Below, piece by piece: positions 32,988 to 41,821 of a stretch of DNA of 64,000 nt. The notes under the pieces are model-generated. The model was not told the DNA's origin and did no database searches. It was given only the letters and a program-made list of their open reading frames with translations. The translations under genes were made by a program, and so were the position numbers. Each line of letters opens with the position of its first letter. Within the stretch, counting starts at the first letter, position 1. Origin of the DNA: Clostridia bacterium (GTDB lineage Bacteria; Bacillota; Clostridia; Oscillospirales; Acutalibacteraceae); the NCBI GenBank assembly GCA_017403185.1, contig JAFQON010000042.1, forward strand, positions 29,205 to 93,204, in the 5' to 3' direction.

Positions 32988-34418
32988 ATGATAGAAATAG
33001 AAAAGAAGTTTTCAGAGAATTATTCATCGAATGTTTCAACTCTCGATGCCGTTCTGAGGCTCAAGGACAGCTTTGATGTGGTTGGCAGAGATGTTAAGAT
33101 TGATAAAAGAAATGCAAAGCTTTATTTTATTGACGGCTTTTGCAAGGATGAAACAATGGCAAAAACCATGGCGTATTTTATGAAGGCGGATGAAAAAACA
33201 ATAAAAAAATGCGAGGATACAAGGGAGTTTGCAAACACCTTTATCCCGTATGTTGAAACAGATGTTGTTTCAAAGGTCAGTGATTTTGTAAGAGCTGTGC
33301 TTTCGGGTGCGATCGGTATGATTGTTGAGGGCTTCTCCGAAGCAATCGTGATTGATGCAAGAACCTATCCTGTGCGGTCTGTGGGTGAGCCTGAGAATGA
33401 CAGGGTGCTCAGAGGCCCGCACGACGGCTTCGTGGAAACTCTTGTTTTCAACACAGCGCTTATCCGCCGCAGAATAAGGGACACCGACCTCACAATGGAG
33501 ATTCACTCCGTGGGAGAAAAATCAAAAACCGATGTTGTGATTTGCTACATGAAGGGCAGAGTTAACGAAAAAATGCTCAAGGCCCTGCAAAAAAAGATTG
33601 ATGCGGTGTCGATCAATTCTCTCACGATGAGCCATCAGAGCCTTATCGACTGTCTTGTGCAAAAGCAATGGTTCAATCCGTTCCCGAAGGTGCGCTATAC
33701 TGAAAGACCCGATGCGGCAGCGGCGAGCGTGCTTGAAGGCAGCATGGTTGTGATAATCGATAATTCACCTGCGGCGATGATAATTCCGTCGGGCATATTC
33801 GATTTTTTGCAGGATACCAACGATTATTATATGTCGCCCGTAATCGGGTCATATATGCGTGTGGTGCGAATGCTTATTTTTGCAATGACAATGCTGCTTA
33901 TTCCCGTGTGGTTTCTGCTTGTGCAAAATCCGGATTATATACCTGAGTGGCTTGACTTCATAAGGATTGAAGAGCCGAACAGCCTGCCGATTGTGGCTCA
34001 GTTGTTTATCGTAGAGCTTGTAATTGATGCAATCCGTCTTGCTTCAATCAATACTCCGCAGTCGCTCAGCGGCTCATTCGGAGTTATCGGTGCATTGGTG
34101 CTTGGTGAATTTGCGGTGAATGCAGGCTGGTTTGTGTCAGAAGTTGTGCTGTATATGGCGTTTGTGGCAATGACAAATTTTGCACAGCCCAGCTTTGAGC
34201 TTGGCTACGCCTTCAAGCTTTTCAGAATGCTGCTTATAGGGCTCACGGCACTTTTCAATGTGTGGGGCTTCGTTGCGGGAATAATAATTATAGTTATTGA
34301 AATCTCAACCACACGCACGGTTACGGGTCAGTGCTATCTCTACCCGCTCATCCCCTTCAACGGGCAGGCACTTCTGAGCCTTCTTCTTCGCAGACCCCTG
34401 AGCAAGAGAAACAACTGA
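32988..34418 (+). CDS. GerA/SpoVAF family spore germination membrane protein
   Basis: A 476-residue protein of the GerA family. The N-terminal soluble half has RSVGEPENDRVLRGPHDGF near residue 130 and the VVIIDNSPAAMIIPS block; the C-terminal half has about five hydrophobic helices ending in a basic RRPLSKRNN tail. The family includes germinant-receptor A subunits and SpoVAF. No GerB, GerC or SpoVA genes adjoin it. The length and the compact N-terminus look closer to SpoVAF. The start is uncertain: ATG 32988 abuts its GGGGG stretch, and GTG 32967 has no ribosome site. Confidence 0.85.
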   Translation: MIEIEKKFSENYSSNVSTLDAVLRLKDSFDVVGRDVKIDKRNAKLYFIDGFCKDETMAKTMAYFMKADEKTIKKCEDTREFANTFIPYVETDVVSKVSDFVRAVLSGAIGMIVEGFSEAIVIDARTYPVRSVGEPENDRVLRGPHDGFVETLVFNTALIRRRIRDTDLTMEIHSVGEKSKTDVVICYMKGRVNEKMLKALQKKIDAVSINSLTMSHQSLIDCLVQKQWFNPFPKVRYTERPDAAAASVLEGSMVVIIDNSPAAMIIPSGIFDFLQDTNDYYMSPVIGSYMRVVRMLIFAMTMLLIPVWFLLVQNPDYIPEWLDFIRIEEPNSLPIVAQLFIVELVIDAIRLASINTPQSLSGSFGVIGALVLGEFAVNAGWFVSEVVLYMAFVAMTNFAQPSFELGYAFKLFRMLLIGLTALFNVWGFVAGIIIIVIEISTTRTVTGQCYLYPLIPFNGQALLSLLLRRPLSKRNN

Positions 34419-34431
34419 ATACAAACAAAAC

Positions 34432-34457
34432 TGCGGTGTCGCATCAGCGGCACCGCA
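34432..34457 (-). terminator. Terminator between convergent gerA-like and mtaB genes
   Basis: TGCGGTG and CACCGCA arms continue with CGC/GCG around an ATCA loop, one mismatch. On the minus strand the stem is followed by GTTTTGTTTGT, so it fits mtaB best; on the plus strand the T-run is poor. Confidence 0.65.
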
Positions 34458-34461
34458 ATCT

Positions 34462-35742
34462 TCATATTTCACCTATGCAAAAATCGCCGTCAACTGCGGT
34501 GATTTTTGTTTTTACAATGCCGTGCAGATTTTCACTGCAGGCAATTCTGACGGGAGTATAATTCTTCGTGAAGCCCTGTGCAAAGCCTTCATGGTATTCT
34601 TCAATGAGCACCTCGAGTGTTTTGCCGATTTGGCTTTCAAGAAAATCTTTTCTGATTTTGTCGGCGGCGGAGCCCATTATGGCGGCACGCTTTTCTTTTT
34701 CCGCCTTTTCAATCTGGTCGGGCATTTTTGCGGCGGGTGTGCCGGGTCTTATCGAATAGGGGAAAACATGAATCTTTTCAAAGCCCACCTTTTGGGCAAA
34801 TGCAAGCGAGCTTTCAAAATCCGCCTGAGTTTCGCCGGGGAAGCCAACCATAATATCTGTTGTGAGGGTTGTGCCATCAAAGGCACTGCGCAGCTTTCGG
34901 CAAAGTTCAAAGTATTCGCCGCTTGTGTAGTGGCGATTCATTCTTTTGAGCGTGTTGTCGCAACCGCTCTGCAGGGATATGTGAAACTGCGGGCAGAATT
35001 CGGGGATTTGCGCAAGACCGCTTATGATTTCATCGGTAATATGGTCGGGCTCAAGCGAGCCGAGACGCACTCTTTTTATTCCGTCAAAGGATGCTGCAAG
35101 CTTCACCGCATCAACGATATTAATATCCGTACCCATGCCGTAAGCCGAAAGATTTATGCCCACAAGCACAATTTCAGAAAATCCGTTTTTCTCAAGCTCG
35201 GCAATTTCATTCCTGAGCTCGTCAAGCGGCTTTGAACGCACTCTGCCTCTTGCGTACGGAATGATGCAGTATGAGCAGAAGCGGTTGCAGCCGTCCTCGA
35301 TTTTAACGCTTGCCCTTGTCCTTTCACGGAAGGTGCTTATGGTATCCCCCGAGAAGGCGTCGCCCGTTTTGTGCTTGTCAACAGCAAAAATCCTGCCGCT
35401 TCCGTTGATATACTGATTGATATATTCTCCGAGCAGCTTGTTGCTTTTGTTGCCGATAACAATATCCGCTTCGCTGAGCTTTTCACCGTATTCGGGGAAG
35501 GCCTGAGTCATGCAGCCCGTGAGCACAACAATGCTTTCGGGGTGCAGCTTTTTGAATTTGCGCACCGCCTGACGGGTTTTTCTGTCACTTTCGGCAGTAA
35601 CTGTGCAGGAATTTATAATGTATACATCGGCGTTTTCGTTTGTGTCAACAATAATGAATCCTTGCTTTTCAAGGCTCTGAGCCATTGCCTGCGATTCATA
35701 TTGATTAACCTTGCAGCCGAGTGTGTGGAATGCAGCTTTCAT
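34462..35742 (-). CDS. mtaB: tRNA t6A37 methylthiotransferase MtaB
   Basis: Radical SAM enzyme that converts t6A to ms2t6A at position 37 of tRNAs reading ANN codons. The 426-residue protein has the UPF0004 domain (HTLGCKVNQYES, then GCMTQAFPE), the radical SAM cluster motif C-x3-C-x2-C in GCNRFCSYCIIPYARGR, and a C-terminal TRAM-like region. These features distinguish MtaB from MiaB and RimO. I start at the ATG at 35742, which yields the conserved N-terminus behind GGGTGAT; a long in-frame extension upstream is not conserved-looking. It is divergent from the carboxypeptidase gene. Confidence 0.93.
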   Translation of the reverse strand: MKAAFHTLGCKVNQYESQAMAQSLEKQGFIIVDTNENADVYIINSCTVTAESDRKTRQAVRKFKKLHPESIVVLTGCMTQAFPEYGEKLSEADIVIGNKSNKLLGEYINQYINGSGRIFAVDKHKTGDAFSGDTISTFRERTRASVKIEDGCNRFCSYCIIPYARGRVRSKPLDELRNEIAELEKNGFSEIVLVGINLSAYGMGTDINIVDAVKLAASFDGIKRVRLGSLEPDHITDEIISGLAQIPEFCPQFHISLQSGCDNTLKRMNRHYTSGEYFELCRKLRSAFDGTTLTTDIMVGFPGETQADFESSLAFAQKVGFEKIHVFPYSIRPGTPAAKMPDQIEKAEKEKRAAIMGSAADKIRKDFLESQIGKTLEVLIEEYHEGFAQGFTKNYTPVRIACSENLHGIVKTKITAVDGDFCIGEI

Positions 35743-35830
35743 TTTATCACCCAAAATAATATTATAGCAGATAATCGGGTGATAATCAATGCTGTAAAAT
35801 ACATATACTTTCCCGAAGGGAGAGTTTGAT

Positions 35831-36991
35831 ATGAAAAAAATGTTGAAAGGCGTATTTTCACTTGTGTTGTCGGTTGTGATTGTTTCAATGAGCTGTATGT
35901 TTTCGTTTGCAGCCGAGGGACAGCCGCCTGTTGAAATCAAGGCGAAGGCGGCGGTGCTTATGGATGCTTCAACAGGCAGGGTGCTTATGAAGTATAATGA
36001 AAACGAAAAGCTTTACCCTGCATCTGTCACAAAAATCATGCCGCTTTTGCTTGTTATGGAGGCGATTGACGGCGGCAGAATAACTCTTAATGATGTTGTC
36101 ACCGTTTCGGGCACTGCGGCTGCAAAGGGCGGCTCGCAAATCTGGCTCAAAGAGGGAGAGCAGATGACGGTTGATGAGCTTCTGAAGGCAACCGCCGTTT
36201 ACAGCGCAAACGATGCCTGCACAGCCCTTGGCGAATACATTGCGGGCAGCGATGATGCGTTTGTAAAAATGCTCAATGACAGAGCAAAGGAGCTCGGCAT
36301 GACCAATACGCATTTTGAAAACTGCACGGGGCTTGACGATACCACCGAAAATCATCTTACAACCGCAATGGATGTTGCAACAATGTCAATGGAATTGTTA
36401 AAGCATGAGCTTATCGTGAATTACACCACAATATGGATGGATTCTTTGCGTGACGGTCAGACGGAGCTTGTGAATACAAATAAGCTTGTTCGCTTTTATG
36501 AGGGCACAACGGGGCTTAAGACGGGCACAACCTCAAAGGCGGGCTGCTGTGTTTCCGCAAGTGCAATGAGAGACGGCACTCACCTGATAGCCGTTGTAAT
36601 GGGCAGTGAAAACAGCTCTGACCGCTTTGAAACCGCAAAGGCAATGCTGAATTGGGGCTTCGCAAATTATTCCACAGTCACCCCTGTTATCGACAATGAG
36701 CTGATACCCGATGTGGGTGTAATCAACGGGATTGAGGAGAAAATCTCACCCGAAATTCCGCTTGTTGAGCCAGTGCTTATTGAGAAGGGCAGAGAGGGTG
36801 AGATAACACGGACGATTGACCTTGCGGTAGATGTTGCCGCACCTGTTGAAAAGGGGCAGGTGCTCGGCACCGTTACCTTCAGTCTCGGTGATGAAGAGTT
36901 GGGCAAATACAATCTCACCGCTCCCGACAGCGTGAATAAGCTCACCTTCCTTATTGTTTTTGCCCGTGTGCTTAAGGCTGTTGCGCAATAA
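35831..36991 (+). CDS. dacF: D-alanyl-D-alanine carboxypeptidase (S11, DacF-like)
   Basis: Penicillin-binding enzyme that trims the terminal D-Ala from peptidoglycan stem peptides outside the membrane. The 386-residue protein has a signal peptide (to about FSFAAEG), the SxxK nucleophile motif in PASVTKIM, the SxN motif in YSANDAC and the KTG motif in GLKTGTTSKAG, then a PBP5-type C-terminal beta domain and a final amphipathic anchor. The length matches Bacillus DacF. The ATG follows AGGGAGAG. A GGTGATAAT at 35778-35786 resembles a sigma-F -10 box, but the -35 is not convincing. Confidence 0.93.
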   Translation: MKKMLKGVFSLVLSVVIVSMSCMFSFAAEGQPPVEIKAKAAVLMDASTGRVLMKYNENEKLYPASVTKIMPLLLVMEAIDGGRITLNDVVTVSGTAAAKGGSQIWLKEGEQMTVDELLKATAVYSANDACTALGEYIAGSDDAFVKMLNDRAKELGMTNTHFENCTGLDDTTENHLTTAMDVATMSMELLKHELIVNYTTIWMDSLRDGQTELVNTNKLVRFYEGTTGLKTGTTSKAGCCVSASAMRDGTHLIAVVMGSENSSDRFETAKAMLNWGFANYSTVTPVIDNELIPDVGVINGIEEKISPEIPLVEPVLIEKGREGEITRTIDLAVDVAAPVEKGQVLGTVTFSLGDEELGKYNLTAPDSVNKLTFLIVFARVLKAVAQ

Positions 36992-36999
36992 AATACTGT

Positions 37000-37028
37000 T
37001 TGCATTATGCCGTGAAGTATGGTAAAAT
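37000..37028 (+). promoter_or_regulatory. Distal promoter of pgi (P1)
   Basis: TTGCAT at 37000-37005 and TAAAAT at 37023-37028 with a 17-base spacer, just after the dacF-like stop. Confidence 0.55.
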
Positions 37029-37101
37029 GAAATCAGAGAAAAATAATTGCAAAAAAATGCACCCTTTTGAAAGAAATTCTTATAAAATTTACTTTTTTCT
37101 G

Positions 37102-37130
37102 TTGCAATAAAACGCAGAATAGGGTAAAAT
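37102..37130 (+). promoter_or_regulatory. Proximal promoter of pgi (P2)
   Basis: TTGCAA at 37102-37107 and TAAAAT at 37125-37130 with a 17-base spacer, 46 bases before the start codon. Same architecture as P1, 102 bases downstream of it. Confidence 0.65.
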
Positions 37131-37176
37131 ATATTAAATATCCAAAGCGTTTTTATAGTGGGGTGCAAAAACAGAG

Positions 37177-38514
37177 ATGGCATTAAAACTTAATCTCAGA
37201 TACGCAGGCGAATATGCCTGCAGTGAAAAGCTCGGGGCAATGCAGGCTGAGGTTTCAAAGGCTCATGCAATGCTTCACGAGGGAACGGGTCTCGGCAATG
37301 ATTTTCTCGGCTGGATTGACCTTCCCGTAAACTATGATAAGGAAGAATTCGCTCAGATTAAAGAGTGTGCTGAAAAAATCAAAAACGATTCCGATGCGCT
37401 CATTGTTCTCGGCATCGGCGGTTCATATCTCGGCGCAAGAGCGGCAATCGAATTTATCAGGTCAAACAATTATAACCTTATCAAAAAGGATACGCCCGAT
37501 ATCTATTTCGGCGGTAACACCATCAGCTCTGCTTCTGTTGCGGAACTCAAGCAGCTTATTGACGGCAAGGACTTTTCGATAAACGTTATTTCAAAGTCAG
37601 GCACAACAACCGAAACTGCAATCGCTTTCAGAATTTTCAAAAAGCTTGCTGAAGAAAAATACGGCAAGGAAGAGGCTGCAAAGAGAATATATGTTACAAC
37701 CGATAAGTCGAGGGGTGCTCTCAAGGCACTTGCAGACAGCGAAGGCTACAAAACCTTTGTTGTTCCCGATGATGTCGGCGGCAGATATTCTGTTTTAACT
37801 GCAGTCGGTCTTCTTCCCATTGCGGTTGCGGGCATTGATATTGATGCGCTTATGCAGGGTGCGGCAGACGCAAGAGAAGCTTATTCAAATGATGACATCT
37901 TCTCAAACGATTGCTATAAATATGCCGCAATAAGAAATATTCTGTATCGCAGTGGCAAGTCAGTTGAAATGATGGCGGCATACGAGCCTTCAATGACTAT
38001 GTGGTGCGAATGGTTCAAGCAGCTTTACGGCGAAAGCGAAGGCAAAGAGAACAAGGGTATTTTCCCCGCATCGGCAATTTTCTCAACAGACCTTCATTCA
38101 CTCGGTCAGTATATTCAGCAGGGTGAGAGAAAACTGTTTGAAACCGTTATGTGGGTCAACGAGCCCAAAACGGATGTTGAAATTGATTTTGACGAGGTTA
38201 ACGGCGACGGTCTCAACTTTGTTGCAGGCAAAACCGTTCACTATGTTAACAGCAAGGCTTTTGCGGGCACCGTTCTTGCCCATGCAGACGGCGATGTGCC
38301 TAATATCCTTATCGAAATTGATAAGCAGGACGAATATCATCTCGGTCAGATGATTTATTTCTTTGAAAAAGCCTGCGGAATTTCGGGCTATATTCTCGGT
38401 GTCAATCCCTTTGACCAGCCCGGCGTTGAAAGCTATAAGAAAAATATGTTCGCCCTTCTCGGCAAGCCCGGCTATGAGGCTCAGAGAGACGAACTTGAAG
38501 CAAGACTCAAATAA
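37177..38514 (+). CDS. pgi: Glucose-6-phosphate isomerase
   Basis: Interconverts glucose-6-phosphate and fructose-6-phosphate in glycolysis. The 445-residue protein is the short Firmicutes form, with [15 protein letters not shown], the phosphate-binding SKSGTTTET, the [11 protein letters not shown] block and the C-terminal [14 protein letters not shown] containing the conserved lysine. The ATG at 37177 follows GGGGTG at some distance. Two promoters lie upstream, and the small P-loop gene follows after 20 bases, suggesting a two-gene transcript. Confidence 0.97.
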   Translation: MALKLNLRYAGEYACSEKLGAMQAEVSKAHAMLHEGTGLGNDFLGWIDLPVNYDKEEFAQIKECAEKIKNDSDALIVLGIGGSYLGARAAIEFIRSNNYNLIKKDTPDIYFGGNTISSASVAELKQLIDGKDFSINVISKSGTTTETAIAFRIFKKLAEEKYGKEEAAKRIYVTTDKSRGALKALADSEGYKTFVVPDDVGGRYSVLTAVGLLPIAVAGIDIDALMQGAADAREAYSNDDIFSNDCYKYAAIRNILYRSGKSVEMMAAYEPSMTMWCEWFKQLYGESEGKENKGIFPASAIFSTDLHSLGQYIQQGERKLFETVMWVNEPKTDVEIDFDEVNGDGLNFVAGKTVHYVNSKAFAGTVLAHADGDVPNILIEIDKQDEYHLGQMIYFFEKACGISGYILGVNPFDQPGVESYKKNMFALLGKPGYEAQRDELEARLK

Positions 38515-38534
38515 ACACACAGGAGGACTTCAAA

Positions 38535-38951
38535 ATGGTAAAACTTATTATCGGTAACAAAGGCTCAGGCAAAACAAAAAGACTCATCGACCTCGTAAAC
38601 GGTGCGGTTGAAAAGTCAAACGGCAATGTTGTATGTATTGAAAAAGAAAGACTTCTCACATACGATGTTAACTACAGAGCAAGACTTATCGAAACTGATC
38701 ATTATAAAGTATCGGGCTACGATGCCTTCTACGGTTTCCTTTGCGGCGTTATCGCAGGCGACCACGACATAACTGATATCCTTGTTGATGCAACTCTCAA
38801 AATCGGCGGCAGAGATTATGAGGCTCTTGCAGCTTTCCTTGAGAAGGTTTCAGACCTCAGCAAGCTTTCTGAGCAGGATATCACATTCACCGTTTCATGC
38901 GATGAATGCGACCTTCCCGAGAGAATTTTTACATTCTGCGAAAAAATCTGA
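38535..38951 (+). CDS. Small P-loop ATP-binding protein of unknown function
   Basis: A 138-residue protein starting with a Walker A motif (IIGNKGSGKTKR, residues 5-16) and a possible Walker B-like DILVDATLKI in the middle. No other domain is visible. Its relatives in databases are sometimes labelled as PilT or generic ATP-binding proteins, but nothing here supports a pilus role. The ATG follows AGGAGG at 38521-38526 and sits 20 bases after pgi, so it is probably co-transcribed with it. Confidence 0.8.
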   Translation: MVKLIIGNKGSGKTKRLIDLVNGAVEKSNGNVVCIEKERLLTYDVNYRARLIETDHYKVSGYDAFYGFLCGVIAGDHDITDILVDATLKIGGRDYEALAAFLEKVSDLSKLSEQDITFTVSCDECDLPERIFTFCEKI

Positions 38952-38970
38952 ATTTAAATCAAAATTTTAG

Positions 38971-38999
38971 TTGACAAATCATGCTTTAACCTATATAAT
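38971..38999 (+). promoter_or_regulatory. Promoter of yceD-rpmF
   Basis: TTGACA at 38971-38976 and TATAAT at 38994-38999 with a 17-base spacer: a perfect consensus promoter 30 bases before the yceD start. Confidence 0.85.
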
Positions 39000-39028
39000 A
39001 TTTTGTGCGTGATTTTAGGTGAAAATTA

Positions 39029-39523
39029 ATGATATTGGATTTAGAGCCTATTTTTAATAATGAGGGAATGATTCGTGAATTCAGCTATGAGCTTGACCTT
39101 TCGGCTCAGCAGCTCAGCGGCGTGAAGCCTTTCACAACTCCCGTAAAGGTCAGCGGCACTGCGGGCAACTACACAGATATTGTTGAGCTGCGCGCAAAGG
39201 CTGAGTTTGTTCTTGAAATGAACTGTGACCGTTGCGCTAAGGAGATAAGCCTTCCGCTTAAGGTTGATATTTTTCACACCCTCGTAACACATCTCAATGA
39301 TGAAAGCAACGATGAGCTTCTGCTTGTCAACGAGCTTCGTTTTGACCTTGACCCGCTTATCACTGAGGATATATTCCTAGATCTTCCCGCAAAGTTTCTT
39401 TGCAAGGAGGATTGCAAGGGAATGTGCCACAAGTGCGGCAAGGATCTCAACACAGATTCATGCAGCTGCAAAAAGGATGTTGACCCGAGGTTGGCAGCAC
39501 TTGCGCAGCTTTTGGATAATTAA
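39029..39523 (+). CDS. yceD: YceD/DUF177 family protein
   Basis: A 164-residue DUF177 protein, the conserved partner encoded just upstream of rpmF in most bacteria and linked to 23S rRNA accumulation. It has an early Cys pair (CDRC near residue 70) and the C-terminal CKEDCKGMCHKCGKDLNTDS zinc-like cluster typical of the family. The ATG follows AGGTGAA. rpmF follows after 53 bases. Confidence 0.93.
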   Translation: MILDLEPIFNNEGMIREFSYELDLSAQQLSGVKPFTTPVKVSGTAGNYTDIVELRAKAEFVLEMNCDRCAKEISLPLKVDIFHTLVTHLNDESNDELLLVNELRFDLDPLITEDIFLDLPAKFLCKEDCKGMCHKCGKDLNTDSCSCKKDVDPRLAALAQLLDN

Positions 39524-39576
39524 AACAAAAAACCTCACGGTTTAATAAAGCACAAAATTAAGGAGGTGCTTAAGGC

Positions 39577-39759
39577 ATGGCAGTACCCAAGAGAAGAGTT
39601 TCAAAGGCAAGAAGAGACAAGAGACGCTCCAATGTATGGAAGATGAACGCTCCTCAGCTTGAGAAGTGCTCAAACTGCGGTGAGCTCAAGAGATCTCACA
39701 GACTTTGCCCCGAGTGCGGTTATTATAACGGCAAGCAGGTAGTTGTTAAGGAAGCATAA
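39577..39759 (+). CDS. rpmF: 50S ribosomal protein L32
   Basis: A 60-residue large-subunit protein starting MAVPKRRVSKARRDKRRS. It is the zinc-ribbon form: CSNCGE and CPECGYY give four cysteines. The ATG follows AAGGAGGTG at 39561-39569. It is paired with yceD in the usual order, and a terminator follows. Confidence 0.98.
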   Translation: MAVPKRRVSKARRDKRRSNVWKMNAPQLEKCSNCGELKRSHRLCPECGYYNGKQVVVKEA

Positions 39760-39772
39760 GTCAAAATAAAGC

Positions 39773-39807
39773 GGCAGTGGTATTTATACCCCTGCCTTTT
39801 ATTTTTT
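39773..39807 (+). terminator. Terminator after rpmF
   Basis: GGCAG-T-GGTAT and ATACC-C-CTGCC form a 10-bp stem with one mismatch and a 2-base loop region, followed by TTTTATTTTTT. Confidence 0.85.
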
Positions 39808-39823
39808 ATAAAGGAAGATTGTT

Positions 39824-40909
39824 ATGATAAAAGAAAAACTTGAAGCGCTTAATTTACCCTCGCCATTGTGTGTTGGCGGTGAAAGAGTGAAAACTGTTGA
39901 AGAATGGGAGAAAATAAGACCTCTTGTTCTTAAATCGATGCTTGAAAATGAATACGGCTATCTTCCCGATACGCCTGAAAAAGTGGAGTTCAATATTATT
40001 GAAGAGGATAAAATCCGATATTGTGCGGGTAAGGCTGTTTATATGGAGCTTGAAATAGTCTGTACTTTATATGGCGAAGAATTCAGGTTTCCCGTAACCT
40101 ATGTTTATCCCAAAAAGGGAGATAAATTCAAAACCTTTGTGCATATTAATTTCAGACCGGATGTGCCCGATAAATATATGCCTACCGAAGAAATCATCGA
40201 TAACGGCTTTGCCTGCGCATCCTTCTGCTATCAGAATGTTACAAGCGATGACGGCGATTTCACAAACGGTTTGGCAGGCATTATTTATAAGAATTCAGAA
40301 AGAACACCTTATTCCTGCGGCAAAATTGCGATGTGGGCATGGGCTGCAATGAGGGTTATGGATTTTCTTCAGACCCGTGACGAGGTTGACAAGGATAATA
40401 TCTGCGTTTGCGGTCATTCAAGGCTCGGCAAAACTGCCATGCTCACGGGTGCGGTTGACACCCGATTCAGTGCTGTGCACTCAAATTGCTCGGGCTGCAG
40501 CGGCGATTCACTCAACAGAGGTAAATCTGAGGGCAACGAATTTATCGGAGATATTATTGACCGCTTTGAATATTGGTTCTGCGAAAATTACAAAAGCTTT
40601 TACGGCAAAGACGACGAAACGCCCTTTGATCAGCACTATCTTTCGGCACTTATTGCGCCGAGAAGGCTGCATATTGCATCAGCCGAGGAGGATGTCTGGG
40701 CGGGGCCGAATCTTGAGTTCCTTTTCTGCGCCGCCTCATCCGAGGTTTATGAGCTTTACGGTAAAAAAGGCTTTGTTTACGATAGCGAAGACTTTCTCAG
40801 AACGGGAAAATATCTCAATGAAGGCAATGTGGGCTTGTGTTATCGCTCGGGCAGGCACTATTTCTCCCGTGACGATTGGCACGGCTTGATGGACTTTATG
40901 AATAAATAA
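39824..40909 (+). CDS. CE15-like alpha/beta hydrolase (glucuronoyl esterase family)
   Basis: A 361-residue alpha/beta hydrolase resembling the CE15 glucuronoyl esterases, which cut ester bonds between lignin alcohols and glucuronic acid on xylan. The nucleophile elbow is CGHSRLGKTAML (Ser near residue 199), followed by the family block NCSGCSGDSLNRG, DQHYLSALIAPRRL, the acidic IASAEEDVWAGP and a His in the SGRHYFSRDDW end. CE15 proteins usually read GCSRxGK; here Cys is replaced by His. There is no signal peptide, so it is cytoplasmic, unlike typical CE15. It is convergent with the sugar-acid operon. Confidence 0.75.
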   Translation: MIKEKLEALNLPSPLCVGGERVKTVEEWEKIRPLVLKSMLENEYGYLPDTPEKVEFNIIEEDKIRYCAGKAVYMELEIVCTLYGEEFRFPVTYVYPKKGDKFKTFVHINFRPDVPDKYMPTEEIIDNGFACASFCYQNVTSDDGDFTNGLAGIIYKNSERTPYSCGKIAMWAWAAMRVMDFLQTRDEVDKDNICVCGHSRLGKTAMLTGAVDTRFSAVHSNCSGCSGDSLNRGKSEGNEFIGDIIDRFEYWFCENYKSFYGKDDETPFDQHYLSALIAPRRLHIASAEEDVWAGPNLEFLFCAASSEVYELYGKKGFVYDSEDFLRTGKYLNEGNVGLCYRSGRHYFSRDDWHGLMDFMNK

Positions 40910-40910
40910 G

Positions 40911-40940
40911 AAAACGGCAGGTTTGCACCTGCCGTTTTTT
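40911..40940. terminator. Bidirectional terminator between convergent genes
   Basis: AAAACGGCAGGT and ACCTGCCGTTTT form a 12-bp stem with a 4-base loop, with T-runs in both directions. It serves the CE15-like gene and the minus-strand operon. Confidence 0.9.
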
Positions 40941-40954
40941 AATCATTAATAGTA

Positions 40955-41803
40955 TTAAACGCCCGAGTATGCCGAGAAGCCGCCGTCAACGGGGAGAACA
41001 ACGCCCGTTACGAAGCCCGAATACTGCTCGTCACAGAGGAATACGAGTGCACCCGTAAGGTCTGCGGGCACGCCGAAGCGGCGCATGGGAGTGTGGGTGA
41101 TAATTTTGTTTGAACGCTCGGTGAGTGAGCCGTCTTCATTATAGAGAAGCTTTGCGTTCTGGATTGTTGAGAAAAATCCGGGCGCAATGGCGTTAACTCT
41201 GATGCCGACATCCGCAAAGTGAACCGCCATCCACTGTGTGAAGTTTGAGATTGCCGCCTTTGCTGCCGAGTAAGCGGGGATTCTTGTGAGGGGCTTGAAC
41301 GAGTTCATTGAAGAAACATTGAGGATGGTGGCGTTTTCTCTGCCGACCATATCCTTTGCGAAGCACTGTGTTGTGAGCAGTGTGCCGAGGAAGTTGAGGT
41401 TGAAAACGAACTCAATTCCCTTTGCATCAAGGTCAAAGAAGGTCTTGACGCCCTCAGCCTTTTCTGCCATATCCTTAAGCTCAAGTGTATCCTTTGTTGT
41501 TGTGCCGAGGGGTGAATTTCCGCCTGCGCCGTTGATAAGAATATCGCAAACGCCAAGCTCAGCGGTAACCTTTGCTCTTGCCGCCTCAAGGCTTTCAGCT
41601 TCAAGCACATTACAGCCCACCGCAAGAGCGGTGCCGCCTGCTGCGGTGATTTCATCAACAACAGCCTGAGCAGCTTCTTCACGAAGGTCAAGCACCGCTA
41701 CTTTAACGCCGAGTGCCGCAAGGTCCTTTGCAAAGCCGCTGCAAAGCACTCCGCCGCCTCCTGTGATAACAGCCACTCTGCCTTTTAAATTCTCATGAAA
41801 CAT
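40955..41803 (-). CDS. SDR oxidoreductase, D-mannonate oxidoreductase (UxuB)-like
   Basis: A 282-residue short-chain dehydrogenase. The NAD(P) Rossmann motif is TGGGGVLCSGFA (residues about 14-25), and the catalytic Ser-Tyr-Lys is in NVSSMNS...YSAAKAA. The NGAGGNSPLGTT block matches SDR-type D-mannonate oxidoreductases (Bacillus YjmF/UxuB), which reduce fructuronate to mannonate in glucuronate degradation; other sugar-acid substrates are possible. The ATG follows AAAGGAG. Third gene of the minus operon, 18 bases after the Gfo/Idh gene. Confidence 0.75.
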   Translation of the reverse strand: MFHENLKGRVAVITGGGGVLCSGFAKDLAALGVKVAVLDLREEAAQAVVDEITAAGGTALAVGCNVLEAESLEAARAKVTAELGVCDILINGAGGNSPLGTTTKDTLELKDMAEKAEGVKTFFDLDAKGIEFVFNLNFLGTLLTTQCFAKDMVGRENATILNVSSMNSFKPLTRIPAYSAAKAAISNFTQWMAVHFADVGIRVNAIAPGFFSTIQNAKLLYNEDGSLTERSNKIITHTPMRRFGVPADLTGALVFLCDEQYSGFVTGVVLPVDGGFSAYSGV

Positions 41804-41821
41804 TTTTGTTTTCTCCTTTCA

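Noticed and set aside
34522-35235. A 237-codon plus-strand frame opposite mtaB
   Set aside because: Entirely antisense to a well-conserved radical SAM gene; no promoter or ribosome site; no recognisable domain.
35756-35800. Sigma-F-type promoter for the D-Ala-D-Ala carboxypeptidase
   Set aside because: GGTGATAAT fits the -10 consensus, but no convincing -35 lies 15-16 bases upstream, so I did not list it.
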